Shown: positions 46,501 to 56,326 of the stretch, piece after piece
How positions within the stretch are numbered: position 1 is the stretch's first letter
Layout of the letters: every line of letters starts with the position of its first letter
Assembly (NCBI GenBank): GCA_900175165.2
Contig: FWWN02000233.1
Location: 62,152 to 126,151, forward strand
DNA length: 64,000 nt
Direction of reading: 5' to 3'
From: Rhizomucor pusillus
Taxonomy: Eukaryota; Mucoromycota; Mucoromycetes; Mucorales; Lichtheimiaceae
The notes under the pieces: model-generated
Databases searched by the model: none
What the model was told of the DNA's origin: nothing
What the model saw: only the letters and a program-made list of their open reading frames with translations
Translations under genes and position numbers: made by a program

Positions 46501-47792
46501 GACTTATCACGCCTTCGCTGGAAGAGATGGTTATCGTCGCCAAGGAGTTCCAAAAAGCTGGTCTGAAGATCCCTATTTTGATCGGCGGTGCTACGACCAG
46601 CAAGATGCACACGGCTGTCAAGATTGCTCCTCAGTACGATGCGCCTGTTGTCTACGTACTGGATGCATCTCGCAGCGTCCCGGTTGCTGCCTCGTTGCTT
46701 GACGAGAATCAGCGTGAAGATTTCGCTGAAGATATCCGGGAAGAATACACCGAGTTGCGCGAGGAATATTTGGAAGGTTTAGAAGAAAAGCGCCTCCTGT
46801 CACTCGAGGCCGCTCGCGAGAAGAAATTGCAAATCGACTGGTCTCTCAAGCCCCCAGTGGCCAAACCAAAGTACTTAGGCACGAAGGTCTACGACGATTT
46901 CCCACTCGAGCAACTCTTGAGTCACATTGACTGGAACCCATTCTTCCAAGTCTTCCAGCTGCGTGGTCGATACCCTAACCGTGGCTATCCCAAAATTTTT
47001 GATGACGAGAATGTTGGCGCTGAAGCCAAACGTGTGTTTGATGATGCTCAAACTATGCTGAAGGAAATTGTGTCAAAGAAGCTTCTCAAGGCCTCTGGTA
47101 TCGTCGGGTTCTACCCTGCCAATAGCGTTGGTGACGATATCGTCATTTACGAGGACGAATCCCGCGAAACCGTCAAGACGGTCTTTTACGGCCTTCGACA
47201 GCAATCTGAAAAGGAAAATGATGAGCCTTACTACTGCTTGTCTGACTTTGTTGCGCCCAAGGAGACCGGCATGGCCGACTATGTCGGTATGTTTGCTGTG
47301 AGCACCGGTTTTGGCTGCGACGAGCTAGTCGCGCAGTACGACAAGGAGCACGACGACTATTCAAGCATTATGGCCAAAGCACTTGCTGACCGTCTGGCCG
47401 AGGCATTTGCTGAATGGTTGCACGAGAAGGTGCGCAAGGATGACTGGGGCTATGCTTCTGAGGAACATATGTCTGCTGCAGAGATGTTTGCAGTGCGGTA
47501 TCAGGGCATCCGCCCTGCCCCTGGCTACCCATCGCAGCCTGACCACACAGAGAAGCTGACCATGTGGCAGCTTGGAGAGATTGCCGAAAAGACGGACATC
47601 ACCTTGACAGACTCACTTGCCATGAACCCGGCCGCTAGCGTCAGTGGTTTGTATTTTGCCCACGAGGAAAGCAAGTACTTTGCTGTCGGAAAGATCGAAA
47701 AAGATCAAGTCGTCGACTACGCCGCTCGTAAGAAGATGGATACGGCAGAGGTTGAGAAATGGCTGGGTACCATTTTGGCGTATGATACCTAG
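43550..47792 (+). CDS. MTR: Cobalamin-dependent methionine synthase (MetH/MTR)
   Basis: About eight exons; the first is only 22 nt (43550-43571). They give roughly 1,250 residues, the full length of MetH. Domain order is complete. The homocysteine/zinc domain has [27 protein letters not shown], and Cys ligands in GLNCALG and [10 protein letters not shown]. The folate domain has [23 protein letters not shown] and [12 protein letters not shown]. The cap and B12 domain has [20 protein letters not shown], the cobalt-ligand motif [21 protein letters not shown] and GGATTS. The AdoMet activation domain has [17 protein letters not shown]. It makes methionine from homocysteine and methyl-tetrahydrofolate using methylcobalamin. 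Most Dikarya use only the B12-free MetE, so presence here fits an early-diverging fungus and implies B12 uptake. No frame breaks seen. Confidence 0.97.
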
Positions 47793-48069
47793 AAATCTTT
47801 CACTCCTTTGTTGCTTCACGCGATCTTGTTCCTTTTTTCTCGTTGTCCTTTTTATTTCCCCTATACATACTACTCCTAACCAAAAGTTCTTCACTCTTTC
47901 CACCCAGTAATACATATAGTTGGAGAGCATAAAGAAAATTTAAGGAGCATCTCCATGATACATAAATACACAACATACATATATAAAGAGTAGAATAAAA
48001 TGAATTTTGTTATTTTGCCTTTTTGTTACTCCCTCCATTGTTAGATTACAAATATATTTTTGGAATCCA

Positions 48070-48702
48070 ATGCGACCATCACTGTTACTGTGCTTATGCA
48101 CAGTCCTATTCATGCTTGATACCGTTTCATCGGCAGCGGCAACGAGGAGGCTACAAATGCGCTTGCGACGACGAGGATTGATCGATGCAGCGACGAGCGG
48201 CGGCGGTCTAGGCGATGGTGTCGTTGGGTCTGCACTTGGAGGAGCAGGAGGAGGAGCAACGGACAAACTGCTAAAGCTGAAAATGACACCGGATACACCA
48301 ACAGATCCAACCTCTACGCCCGATATCAATCCGCAACAGAACCTTGTTGATCCTACACGGTTACCGAACAAGCAATTAGTTAATCTCAAGCAGGAACCAC
48401 CCACGAAGCAAGAGTTGAATGCCGAGGGTCCTCCTTCCCTCGTCCAGGTCGCCCCCGAGCGCCACAACATTGTCACCCTGCAACCCGGCTCTAACGTGGG
48501 ACCTGTCGAGATGTACGATCAAGATACCAAACCTCAGTCTTCTCAAATCACGCAAGACGGTGGTGAAGAAGAGGAAGAAGAGGAAGAAGAAGGCGGCAGC
48601 GGTGGAGCTGGAGCTGGAGCTGGAGAGGATGATAACGAGGAAGAAGAAGAAGATAATGATGAAGATGACGACGACGAGGATGCCGACGATGAAGAAGAAT
48701 AA
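48070..48702 (+). CDS. Secreted acidic low-complexity orphan protein
   Basis: One exon; an upstream ATG at 48007 is in frame, but MRPSLLLCLCTVLFMLDTVS at 48070 gives the better signal peptide. An Arg-rich patch (RRLQMRLRRRGL) offers a Kex2-type site. A Gly-rich stretch and a Pro/Gln/Thr-rich middle follow (TPTDPTSTPDINPQQNLVDP, ERHNIVTLQPGSNVGPVEMY). The tail is almost all Glu/Asp/Gly. No domain recognised. The acidic tail could bind calcium or cationic partners, but that is speculation. It follows the methionine synthase gene on the same strand by 277 bp. Confidence 0.6.
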   Translation: MRPSLLLCLCTVLFMLDTVSSAAATRRLQMRLRRRGLIDAATSGGGLGDGVVGSALGGAGGGATDKLLKLKMTPDTPTDPTSTPDINPQQNLVDPTRLPNKQLVNLKQEPPTKQELNAEGPPSLVQVAPERHNIVTLQPGSNVGPVEMYDQDTKPQSSQITQDGGEEEEEEEEEGGSGGAGAGAGEDDNEEEEEDNDEDDDDEDADDEEE

Positions 48703-49519
48703 GATAAATGTATTTGAACATGTCTTGAATAATAAACCGAGTATTCAATTTAAGTGCACGATCCCACTTTGCATTGATGGAGACTTTGGTTTCTATATGG
48801 ACAGCGTGTTTTAAGTGCATATCAGTTATCCTGTGCATGCAGCAGCAGCAAACTAGTGTGTAGCCCTGTTTGTCCTCCTTGGTTGCGCTGCCGACTACAA
48901 CCCAAGCTGTCAAGCCCGCACTCAGCGCGTCCACGAACTCTAATTATGGATCCTGTGTTCTTAGAGTTTCTTTTTGTTGTTTGGATGCAGCTGACACGCG
49001 CCTGCTAAGTGGTCCTGACGCTCTCAAGGGCGGTATGCAAAAGCAGGCAATGCGAGACATTACTTAACGCCCGTAGACGATTAAAAATTGTCGCACCACT
49101 CTGCGCTGCAAAAGTTGATGATCCAAGATTTAAAAAGCTCTACAAAAAACGAGAAGGCAATATCCATGTTAACAATATTCCAACATGAAACACAAGATGT
49201 TACCGACCAGACACGCATGCATGACAACGATCTCGTCTCGGTCAGGAATAAAGTGCTACAGCTCGAAGAGCACCAAGATATTACAGATCCTTATAATGCA
49301 AATACAAGACCAAACTAATGAAATCACTTTATTTACACTTTTGATTGACTTATACTCCCATTCTTTCCCTCCGATGGTGACTCATCTTTGTAAGTTGCAA
49401 GGCAACTGTGATGTGCTATCAACCCCACATCATCCCGCGGAATAGGGTTCGTCACGTTTCCGGGGAAGACATTCCCGCCGCACTGCAACCAGCTTCTTTT
49501 TCCTTAGTAATAAAAGAAC
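48703..49519. other. Spacer with a possible exon remnant
   Basis: A forward frame around 49014-49192 reads LLNARRRLKIVAPLCAAKVD and DPRFKKLYKKREGNIHVNNI before a stop. It looks coding but has no start, splice partner or homologue I know. The rest is spacer and the SurE promoter. Confidence 0.3.
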
Positions 49520-50872
49520 ATGCCGCTCAAAGTACTCATCTCGAATGACGACGGTAAAGTTGACCAGATGTGTACGAAGTCTACATTTTGAATGATCAGG
49601 GTGTGACTATATGTGTATGCAGGTCCACCGAGCCAGGAGGAATCGCCCTTTATTCTTCCCTTCCTAGAGCACTTGGAGGGTCTTGGCTGGGACGTGAAGT
49701 AAGTCGTTGCAACGGTGCATGGACGCATATGGTTTTCCAACCTGTTTGACAGAGTATGCCTTCCAAATTCGCAAAAGTCATGGATATCCAAGTCGTTCAT
49801 GATCAAGGATCACATTGAAGTTAGCTACTACCACCGAACAACAGGCGAGACTTCGGTCCATCGGCGTGCTGACAATGATATTGTGCTGGTACGTTGCAGA
49901 AGCAAAGTCTGAATTTTGTATCAACTACAGAATTATAATAATGCAATTTTTCTATTAGCTGGGCGGCACACCTGCAACTTGTATCAACATTGCATTGAAC
50001 CATATCTATAAAGACGAGAATTTTGATCTCGTTATCGGTGGTCCCAATTTTGGACGCAATTCGGCCAAGTATGCGGTCTTTGGCAATTTGGTGATATGCA
50101 GTTTATAGTAACAAAACGATTGTTCAGTATCTATACACTTTCATCTGGTACCGTCGGCGCTGCTCTGTAAGTTGAAGAGATTTCATCGTTACCATGCATA
50201 TCAGGATTCTCCCTCTGACATATCCCTCATCATCTAGCGAAGGTGTCATGTGCGGCAAGAAAGCTATTGCACTTTCTTTTGCGTTTTATTCGAGAGACTT
50301 TGCTAAGGAAAAGCTTAAATGTGCTTGTGAAATGGGTACGTCTTCAGCATAGGTATCCTGAATAACATTCGAAAGTTTCTGACAATGGCTTTGCAGCATC
50401 CAGTGTTATTGAGCATTTGTGGAACAATAGACAAGACTGGCCTCAGGAAGGTCTCTTTAACGTCAATGTGCCCGTCGTCGATGAGCACCGTCCTGTGCAC
50501 TTGACCCGGTTCCACAAGACCTCCTACGGTAGCATATTCATGCCGTTGCAGGAAGGCAAACCACCTAGTGGCACCGATGAAGATTCGGTCGAGTATAACG
50601 TGCGCAGTGAAGTGGAAGGTCACGAAAGCGGCCGAACCATTTTCCATTTTGCGCCAGACATCAGGAGCATGAGCCACCCAAAGGATGCGGAGCCAGGCAC
50701 GGATGCTTGGGCATTGAACAATAAATATGTTTCTGGTAAGCTTACTGTTACAAACCCAAAGATAAAATGCATCTCCCTGATCAATTTTTTTCTGATAGTA
50801 ACTCCCATGGCCGCTGCATACGAGGTCGCCAAGCTATCGAACACTTTTGGATTTGAGTCACACAAACTCTAG
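49520..50872 (+). CDS. SurE-family 5'/3'-nucleotidase (acid phosphatase type)
   Basis: Eight short exons. The start MPLKVLISNDDG carries the metal-binding Asp-Asp pair of SurE. FILPFLEHLEGLGWDVK and VCLPNSQKSWISKSF follow, then LGGTPATCINIALNHI, LVIGGPNFGRNSA and YTLSSGTVGAALEGVMCGKK, the conserved SurE core around the active site. The last exons hold FNVNVPVVDEHRPVHLTRFH and NNKYVSVTPMAAAYEV. SurE enzymes dephosphorylate nucleoside monophosphates and, in yeasts, act as acid phosphatases. There is no signal peptide and no C-terminal tubulin-tyrosine-ligase domain of the kind fused in yeast Pby1. Confidence 0.88.
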
Positions 50873-51436
50873 ATAGATAAGACAAAAATCGATAAAATTG
50901 TAAAATAGAATGTCGTTACTTCCTCTTGTCTTGTCAAATATGTATGTTTGTATTTAGGAGCCAGGGAGCTTTATCGGGTTGTCGGTTCCTTTGAGACCAT
51001 CTAGTGATGATCAGCGGGCATCATCAGCCTCCTTTCCTTGCTAAATACTTGGCACCGGCCAGTTTAGCAGAGTTAGCCTTTGCAGCATCGAATCCTCGTC
51101 CACTTCCACTCCGCGATGCGCCGAAATCTCGTTCCTCTTCCACAGAGAGATCGGACAAGGACGATGTGTGTAAAAGGACAAGAACCTTGTACAAACTTAG
51201 CTTTCTGCTGTGGTGAAACGATGATTCATTTGAAAACACGTATTTTTCTATTATCGCGATGCAATATCCTCCTATTCTTGCAACGTGAATGGGTTTTCTC
51301 CCGACTGCTGCTGTGACCTGTGAGTGTTACGATTTTCAACAGTTTTCCAGCGCGGGGTCAATTTCTGGCGATACGATCATCATTTTCAACTGTTTATTGT
51401 TTTCCCTCCCTTCTTTTACTTTACTGCATTGCATAC
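50873..51436. other. Spacer upstream of the PP6 gene
   Basis: SurE 3' UTR and the PP6 promoter or leader. Weak frames (51004-51239) show no homology. Confidence 0.4.
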
Positions 51437-52795
51437 ATGGGTGGCCCTGATGAATGGCTAGAGACTGTCCGCAAATGCGAGTACTTGCCAGAAAATGACA
51501 TGAAGAAATTGTGTGAAATGGTATAGCATTGCGATTGCTGCTCTTGCGTCGGTTGTAAATTCTCCGTTAACCAAGCTCTGCAACCCGTACAGGTCAAGGA
51601 ACTGTTGGTGGAGGAGTCAAACATAAAACCCGTGCAATCGCCGGTTACTGTGTGCGGCGACATTCATGGTGGGTTGGGGATGGCGGATGGGCGCACCCGG
51701 AAGCAGCAGCAGTGTATGCTTATATGTGTACAAATAGGGCAATTCTACGACCTGCTAGAGTTATTTCGTGTCGGTGGCGACATTGAAGAGACAAACTATA
51801 TCTTTATGGTACTTGCTTTATTAGGAGCAAAATGCAAGGAAAAAAAGAAACCTCATGCATGTTGCGGATGATTTTCAGGGTGATTTTGTCGATCGTGGAT
51901 ATTTTAGCTTGGAGACGTTTACATTGCTTATGGCATTGAAAGCACGGTATGATGCGTGACTCTGTTTCCACAAAGACGATGGTGCTAAGACGATAAACTG
52001 ATAGGTATCCCCATAAAATAACATTGCTGCGTGGTAATCACGAGAGCAGACAGATTACGCAAGTCTATGGATTTTATGGCATGTATATGTTTTTGCTGCA
52101 ATGATGATCAGGGAACAGACATGCTCACGATTGTACTTAGACGAATGCCAACAGAAATACGGCAATGCGAATGTATGGAAACATTGTTGCTCTGTTTTTG
52201 ACTACTTGACCATAGCAGCCGTACGTTTTGCTAAAGCAGAAATGGGAATTATCTTTTGACAAACAGGGCCTAATTGTTTGTTGCACAGATCATTGATGGG
52301 TCTGTCCTTTGTGTTCACGGCGGCTTGTCACCTGACGTGAAGACTCTTGATCAGATCCGGACAATCCACAGAGCTCAGGAAATTCCTCACGAAGGATCAT
52401 TCTGCGACTTGATGTGGTCTGACCCTGAAGACATTGATACTTGGGCTGTCAGTCCTAGAGGAGCAGGATGGTTGTTCGGCGGTCGAGTAACTAGCGAATT
52501 TAACTACATCAATGACCTCAATCTGGTTGCTCGAGCGCACCAACTTGTGCAGGAAGGATACAAGTATATGTTTCCAAACGATGAACTGGTCACCGTATGG
52601 TCAGCACCGAATTACTGCTACCGTTGCGGCAACGTTGCATCAATTATGGAAGTTCGGGACGGTACAGATGTGTCTCAAAGGAACTTTATCCTGTTCAACG
52701 CTGTTCCGGACCAAGAACGCCTAGCACCAAACAGGCCAGGGTTAGGGTTGGGATCAGGCATTGGTGGAGCCTCCGGTGGACAATACTTTATATAA
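51437..52795 (+). CDS. SIT4: Serine/threonine protein phosphatase PP6 catalytic subunit (Sit4/Ppe1)
   Basis: Seven exons, the first at 51437-51520 and the second at 51593-51668. The N-terminus [20 protein letters not shown] followed by [20 protein letters not shown] matches the PP6/Sit4 group. All PPP catalytic motifs are present: [28 protein letters not shown] and [18 protein letters not shown] and [20 protein letters not shown] also match PP6. The C-terminus differs from the rule: PP2A-family enzymes end in Leu (YFL), the residue carboxymethylated to recruit regulatory subunits, whereas this frame ends QYFI. A Gly-rich stretch ([14 protein letters not shown]) precedes it. PP6/Sit4 acts with SAPS subunits in cell-cycle and TOR signalling. 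Confidence 0.93.
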
Positions 52796-53143
52796 CTGCT
52801 GCAGCGCCGGTCTCGTTGCAGTGTGTGCCTTTCCTCCTCCTCCTGCTCTTCTTCCATTTCTCTCCTCCTCCTTTGCGTTTGTAATTTTGCTATGTCTTTC
52901 CTCTTCTTCTGGTTATTCACTTAGTTTCCTACTATAGCTACTACACTGTAGATAATAGTGTCCCCATAGACGTGTACAGCAGAGCCCGCCAATACGTATT
53001 TTTCATCATTTTCAATCAACCAAAAACAGTTGGTTTTCGTTTCGCTTTTTCGTATTAAGACATCTTTGCGAGATTATGTACACAAGGCAGCGTGTAATAA
53101 GGAGAAGGGGAGGAATAATATGCGAATGGATTTTGTGGTGAGT
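52796..53143. other. Convergent 3' flanks of PP6 and TIM17
   Basis: Pyrimidine-rich 3' UTR of PP6, then the TIM17 3' UTR. No gene seen. Confidence 0.4.
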
Positions 53144-53784
53144 CTAGAGCTGTAAGCAGAAAATAAACAATGTGTTAGGAAACCTGTGGGCATGCGTGTG
53201 ATAAATAAAGGACTTACTTGAGGCATGACAGGTCTATTTTGCTCGGCAGTCCATCTCGAGATCGCGATACCAATACCTTCAATGAGGGCAAGCAAACTGC
53301 CACCGACGACTGCTGATACGGTTGCGGCTTTGGCACCTCCACGGGCAGCAAGCACACCACCCGTCAATGCACCGGAAATAATAGAGTTCCATGGATCTTC
53401 CTTTTGTCTAATACCCTTCAAACCGCAGTCGAATGTGGAGAAGAGACCACCCCACACGGCAAAGTTGCCACCGAGTACCGGCGCTCTAGCTTTCATTGCT
53501 GACACTGCACCAACCAAACGTTCGCCCTAGCAACCGGATACTCGTAAGCATACCGTAGCTGTACTTTTTGTTTCTGTGTTGCTTACCCTTGGAGAGTTCT
53601 TGGCGCCTTTGACAGAGTGCCAGATACCACCACCAACAGCACCCATTACGAAAGCTCCTCCCAAGTCATTGAGGATAACCCAGGGACTTTATTCTGAGAG
53701 TCAGCGTCTCTGCAATGTGCTCCCAGTGGAGCATTCGCATGCTTACCAGGGATCCCGTGTGTGATCTGCTGAGCCGTGACCCAT
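53144..53784 (-). CDS. TIM17: Mitochondrial inner-membrane translocase subunit Tim17
   Basis: Four exons. The first reads [13 protein letters not shown]. The rest give [80 protein letters not shown] and [20 protein letters not shown]. Four Gly-rich membrane spans and the intermembrane-space Cys of FDCGL match Tim17, the voltage-sensing partner of Tim23 in presequence import. Between codon PQ and the stop lies an intron (GTAAGT ... CTTACAG), so the final coding exon is just CTC TAG (one Leu plus stop, 53144-53149). Confidence 0.95.
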
Positions 53785-54343
53785 ATTTAATGTAGTATGT
53801 ATACGAGAATGACAGTAGTACGGTTGGTTTTAGGAGCCCGGTTTGGCTATTAGCCTTCTCAAGAAAAGAGAAAAAAACACCAGCACAAAATCCTAAGCTC
53901 CGATAGAAAAGTCACAAACACGGCTTGTCACCGAAACTACAGTACATGCATGTTTCACAGTGGATACAACATTTAAGCCCTAGCGAGCACAAGTCCTCAG
54001 ACACAACATACTCAGAACGTCATGGCCTCGGACACAGCATCCAATAATTCATCTAAAAATGATCTAGCGTATTAACGAATCCCGCTTGACCTTGACGGGT
54101 GGGCAGCGGTCAGATTATGGTGGTTGCGGGAAGTTCCTCCACAGCGACACTGCAGGTACAAGTGACGAACGTTGCTGGATCTCGTCGTAACAGCATAGTC
54201 ATCCCAACGCGCAATAACCTGAGCAGCTTGTTTCAGCTCTTCATAGTTTTCAAATCAACATTCAACAAATTAGACATTGCATTGTTCGAGACAACTTTCG
54301 GGAAGAGTAAGTTGCCGTGTCCGAAGGAAATCCCTTCACGATG
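53785..54343. other. TIM17 promoter and flank of the inverted-repeat element
   Basis: No convincing gene. A forward frame at 54099-54386 has no homology and runs into the repeat. Confidence 0.4.
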
Positions 54344-54535
54344 GCGTCACCTGCCTAACACAGTCAAGCTTTTCCACTTGCTGTGATGGACTACAAGCAA
54401 GGTTCGCGCATTTTAGCTCTTGCAATAGATAAGTGTATTGAATAAACCGGCCCTCCTGTATAGCATTTGTGTCATACATTCGCAACTGCATTCTGGGTGG
54501 CCAGCTTGCATAACTGTCCACAGTTTTGAAGAATT
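54344..54535 (+). repeat. Left inverted repeat (about 192 bp)
   Basis: The reverse complement of this segment matches 55993-56183 at roughly 90% by eye, including an identical block around GGCCACCCAGAATGCAGTTG and the outer end GGCAGGTGACGC. The arms face each other across 1.46 kb. Confidence 0.85.
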
Positions 54536-55992
54536 ACGAGGCAAAGATCGTTTCCAGTTCTGCTTCTGTCATGTCCGTTGGGGAACTGAAAAATACCTGG
54601 AGGAGCCGCTTTGATGTATCATGCACCGTAGTGAAGAGCGAATTTGCAGACCAAAACTACATTTATGAAGTCGAAGCCATTGTGGCTCGCAGACGCCACA
54701 AAACACGATTACATCTACCGCGACCAATGGAAAGAATATGGCGAACAAGGACTCGTATTTTACGTACGGTATGATACTTTATGCCTTTAACAGTTGCATA
54801 AACACACCACTTAGACCGATTTTAACCTCGAAGAACATCAATGGGTTGACCTGTATGAAAAGATTGTAGAAGTGTGTACCATAGCCTAAAATCACTAGGG
54901 TATTACCAGTATGCTAATATACCATTTCTATAGGCCAAGAAGGTTCAACTCAGCAAGAAAAGGGCACAGTTACAACGGCGTAACGTAACATCGGCTTTAT
55001 ATGAAAAGCAGAATGATGCTTACGGAGAACCATTGGATGAAGGTGAGCAGATTAGCCCTACATAGAGTTTGCGCGAATGGGAACTCATGCATAATGTTTG
55101 TTTCGCAGAAATTAAGGTAGACCCACCATATTTGTAAATTAGACATAGCTTTAGTCTGAGCATTAGACTATCTCTGTCCTCTGGTCACCTCTGTTGAGGT
55201 TGGCTTTCCGTGATAGCCGCTACAATCTGAGAATCAAAGAGTAAGCTATATTTCAGAATTATAAACATGCATGTAAACCTAAAAGCCGTACAACAGGGTG
55301 GAACCGATGTTCAAATGCAGCACGAAGGAGAAGAAAAACCAGTACGAAGACTGTAAGCGTGTTGCAGGCTTCAAGATCGACATGAGGATCCTATTGGATA
55401 CTGCTAAGGAGGAATGCGATGTCGGGGCTGCAGAACTCGCCAAGGACGCGGCTATCGACAAGATATTGGAAGACGAGGGCTAAGATGTTATCGACCTTTG
55501 GTCAAGCTGCACATTACGGATAATGCAGAAGAGCTTCTTTTCTTTGTCGTCCAACTTCCCGGCTGTCAAGGAGAAATCTCGAGCATCCACCTTGCATCAA
55601 ACGGCCTATATGTTGCTGTACCCCAATTTCCTTTGACATTCCTGAATCACTATACCGAACTGACAAATTTATCGAGATCGTACAAGCCCTGAGGACGATG
55701 AAACAACATGTCGAGCGACTGGCCGATCTGCTTCCGATCGGCTACGTCAAGTGGACGGACTTCTGTGACCGTCTCGGTCGTGCAAAGGTGAAAGACTTAA
55801 CAGCATGCTGGAATGGACGCGTCCCACCTGGTATACACCGCCCGGGGAGGCGCCGTACGTCGCGTCCAAAAATCTCTATCCACCGAAGACGGCTCAGGGC
55901 TTCATCTACAAGTTATTGGAGGCAAAGAGACACGACGAGGGAGGGGATCAACTACAGCAGAAGCATCTCGAGACTGGTTAACAACTCAAGAA

Positions 55993-56183
55993 GAATTTTA
56001 AAGCTGTGGACAGTTGTGCAAGCTGGCCACCCAGAATGCAGTTGCGAATGTATGACACAAAAGCTATACAACGGGGCCGCTTTATTCAATATACTTATCT
56101 ATTGCAAGAGCTAAAATGCGCGAACCTTGCTTGTAGTCCATCACGGCGAGTGGAAAACCTTGACTCTGTTGGGCAGGTGACGC
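55993..56183 (-). repeat. Right inverted repeat (about 191 bp)
   Basis: Partner of the left arm at 54344-54535, in opposite orientation, with scattered substitutions between them. Its outer end lies 143 bp from the stop codon of the C2-domain gene. Confidence 0.85.
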
Positions 56184-56326
56184 ATATACCTGTCTGTACT
56201 GTAGCGAATACGTCGCAGCGAATGAGAGTCTGCTGCATTCACAGACAACAATATTCACGGATGGTATATATGTCTTTGTTTATTGTTGATGATAAAATTA
56301 CAACGGGATGCTGTGCTTGCGTTCGT

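Larger units (their letters stand above)
54344..56183. mobile_element. Inverted-repeat-bounded element, 1.84 kb, with decayed coding
   Basis: Long terminal inverted repeats of about 190 bp flank a 1,457-bp core. The core holds fragments of protein-like sequence in several forward frames: YEVEAIVAR followed, after a one-base shift, by HDYIYRDQWKEYGEQGLVFY (chromodomain-like feel); GFKIDMRILLDTAKEECDVG; TMKQHVERLADLLPIGYVKW; and SKNLYPPKTAQGFIYKLLEA. Frameshifts and stops prevent one gene model. Long repeats with a non-autonomous core suggest a DNA transposon of the MULE kind or a gene-capturing derivative. No target-site duplication was evident. Confidence 0.5.

Noticed and set aside
47940..48476. 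Reverse 178-codon frame
   Set aside because: Antisense to the secreted acidic protein; lacks a domain and depends on the low-complexity composition.
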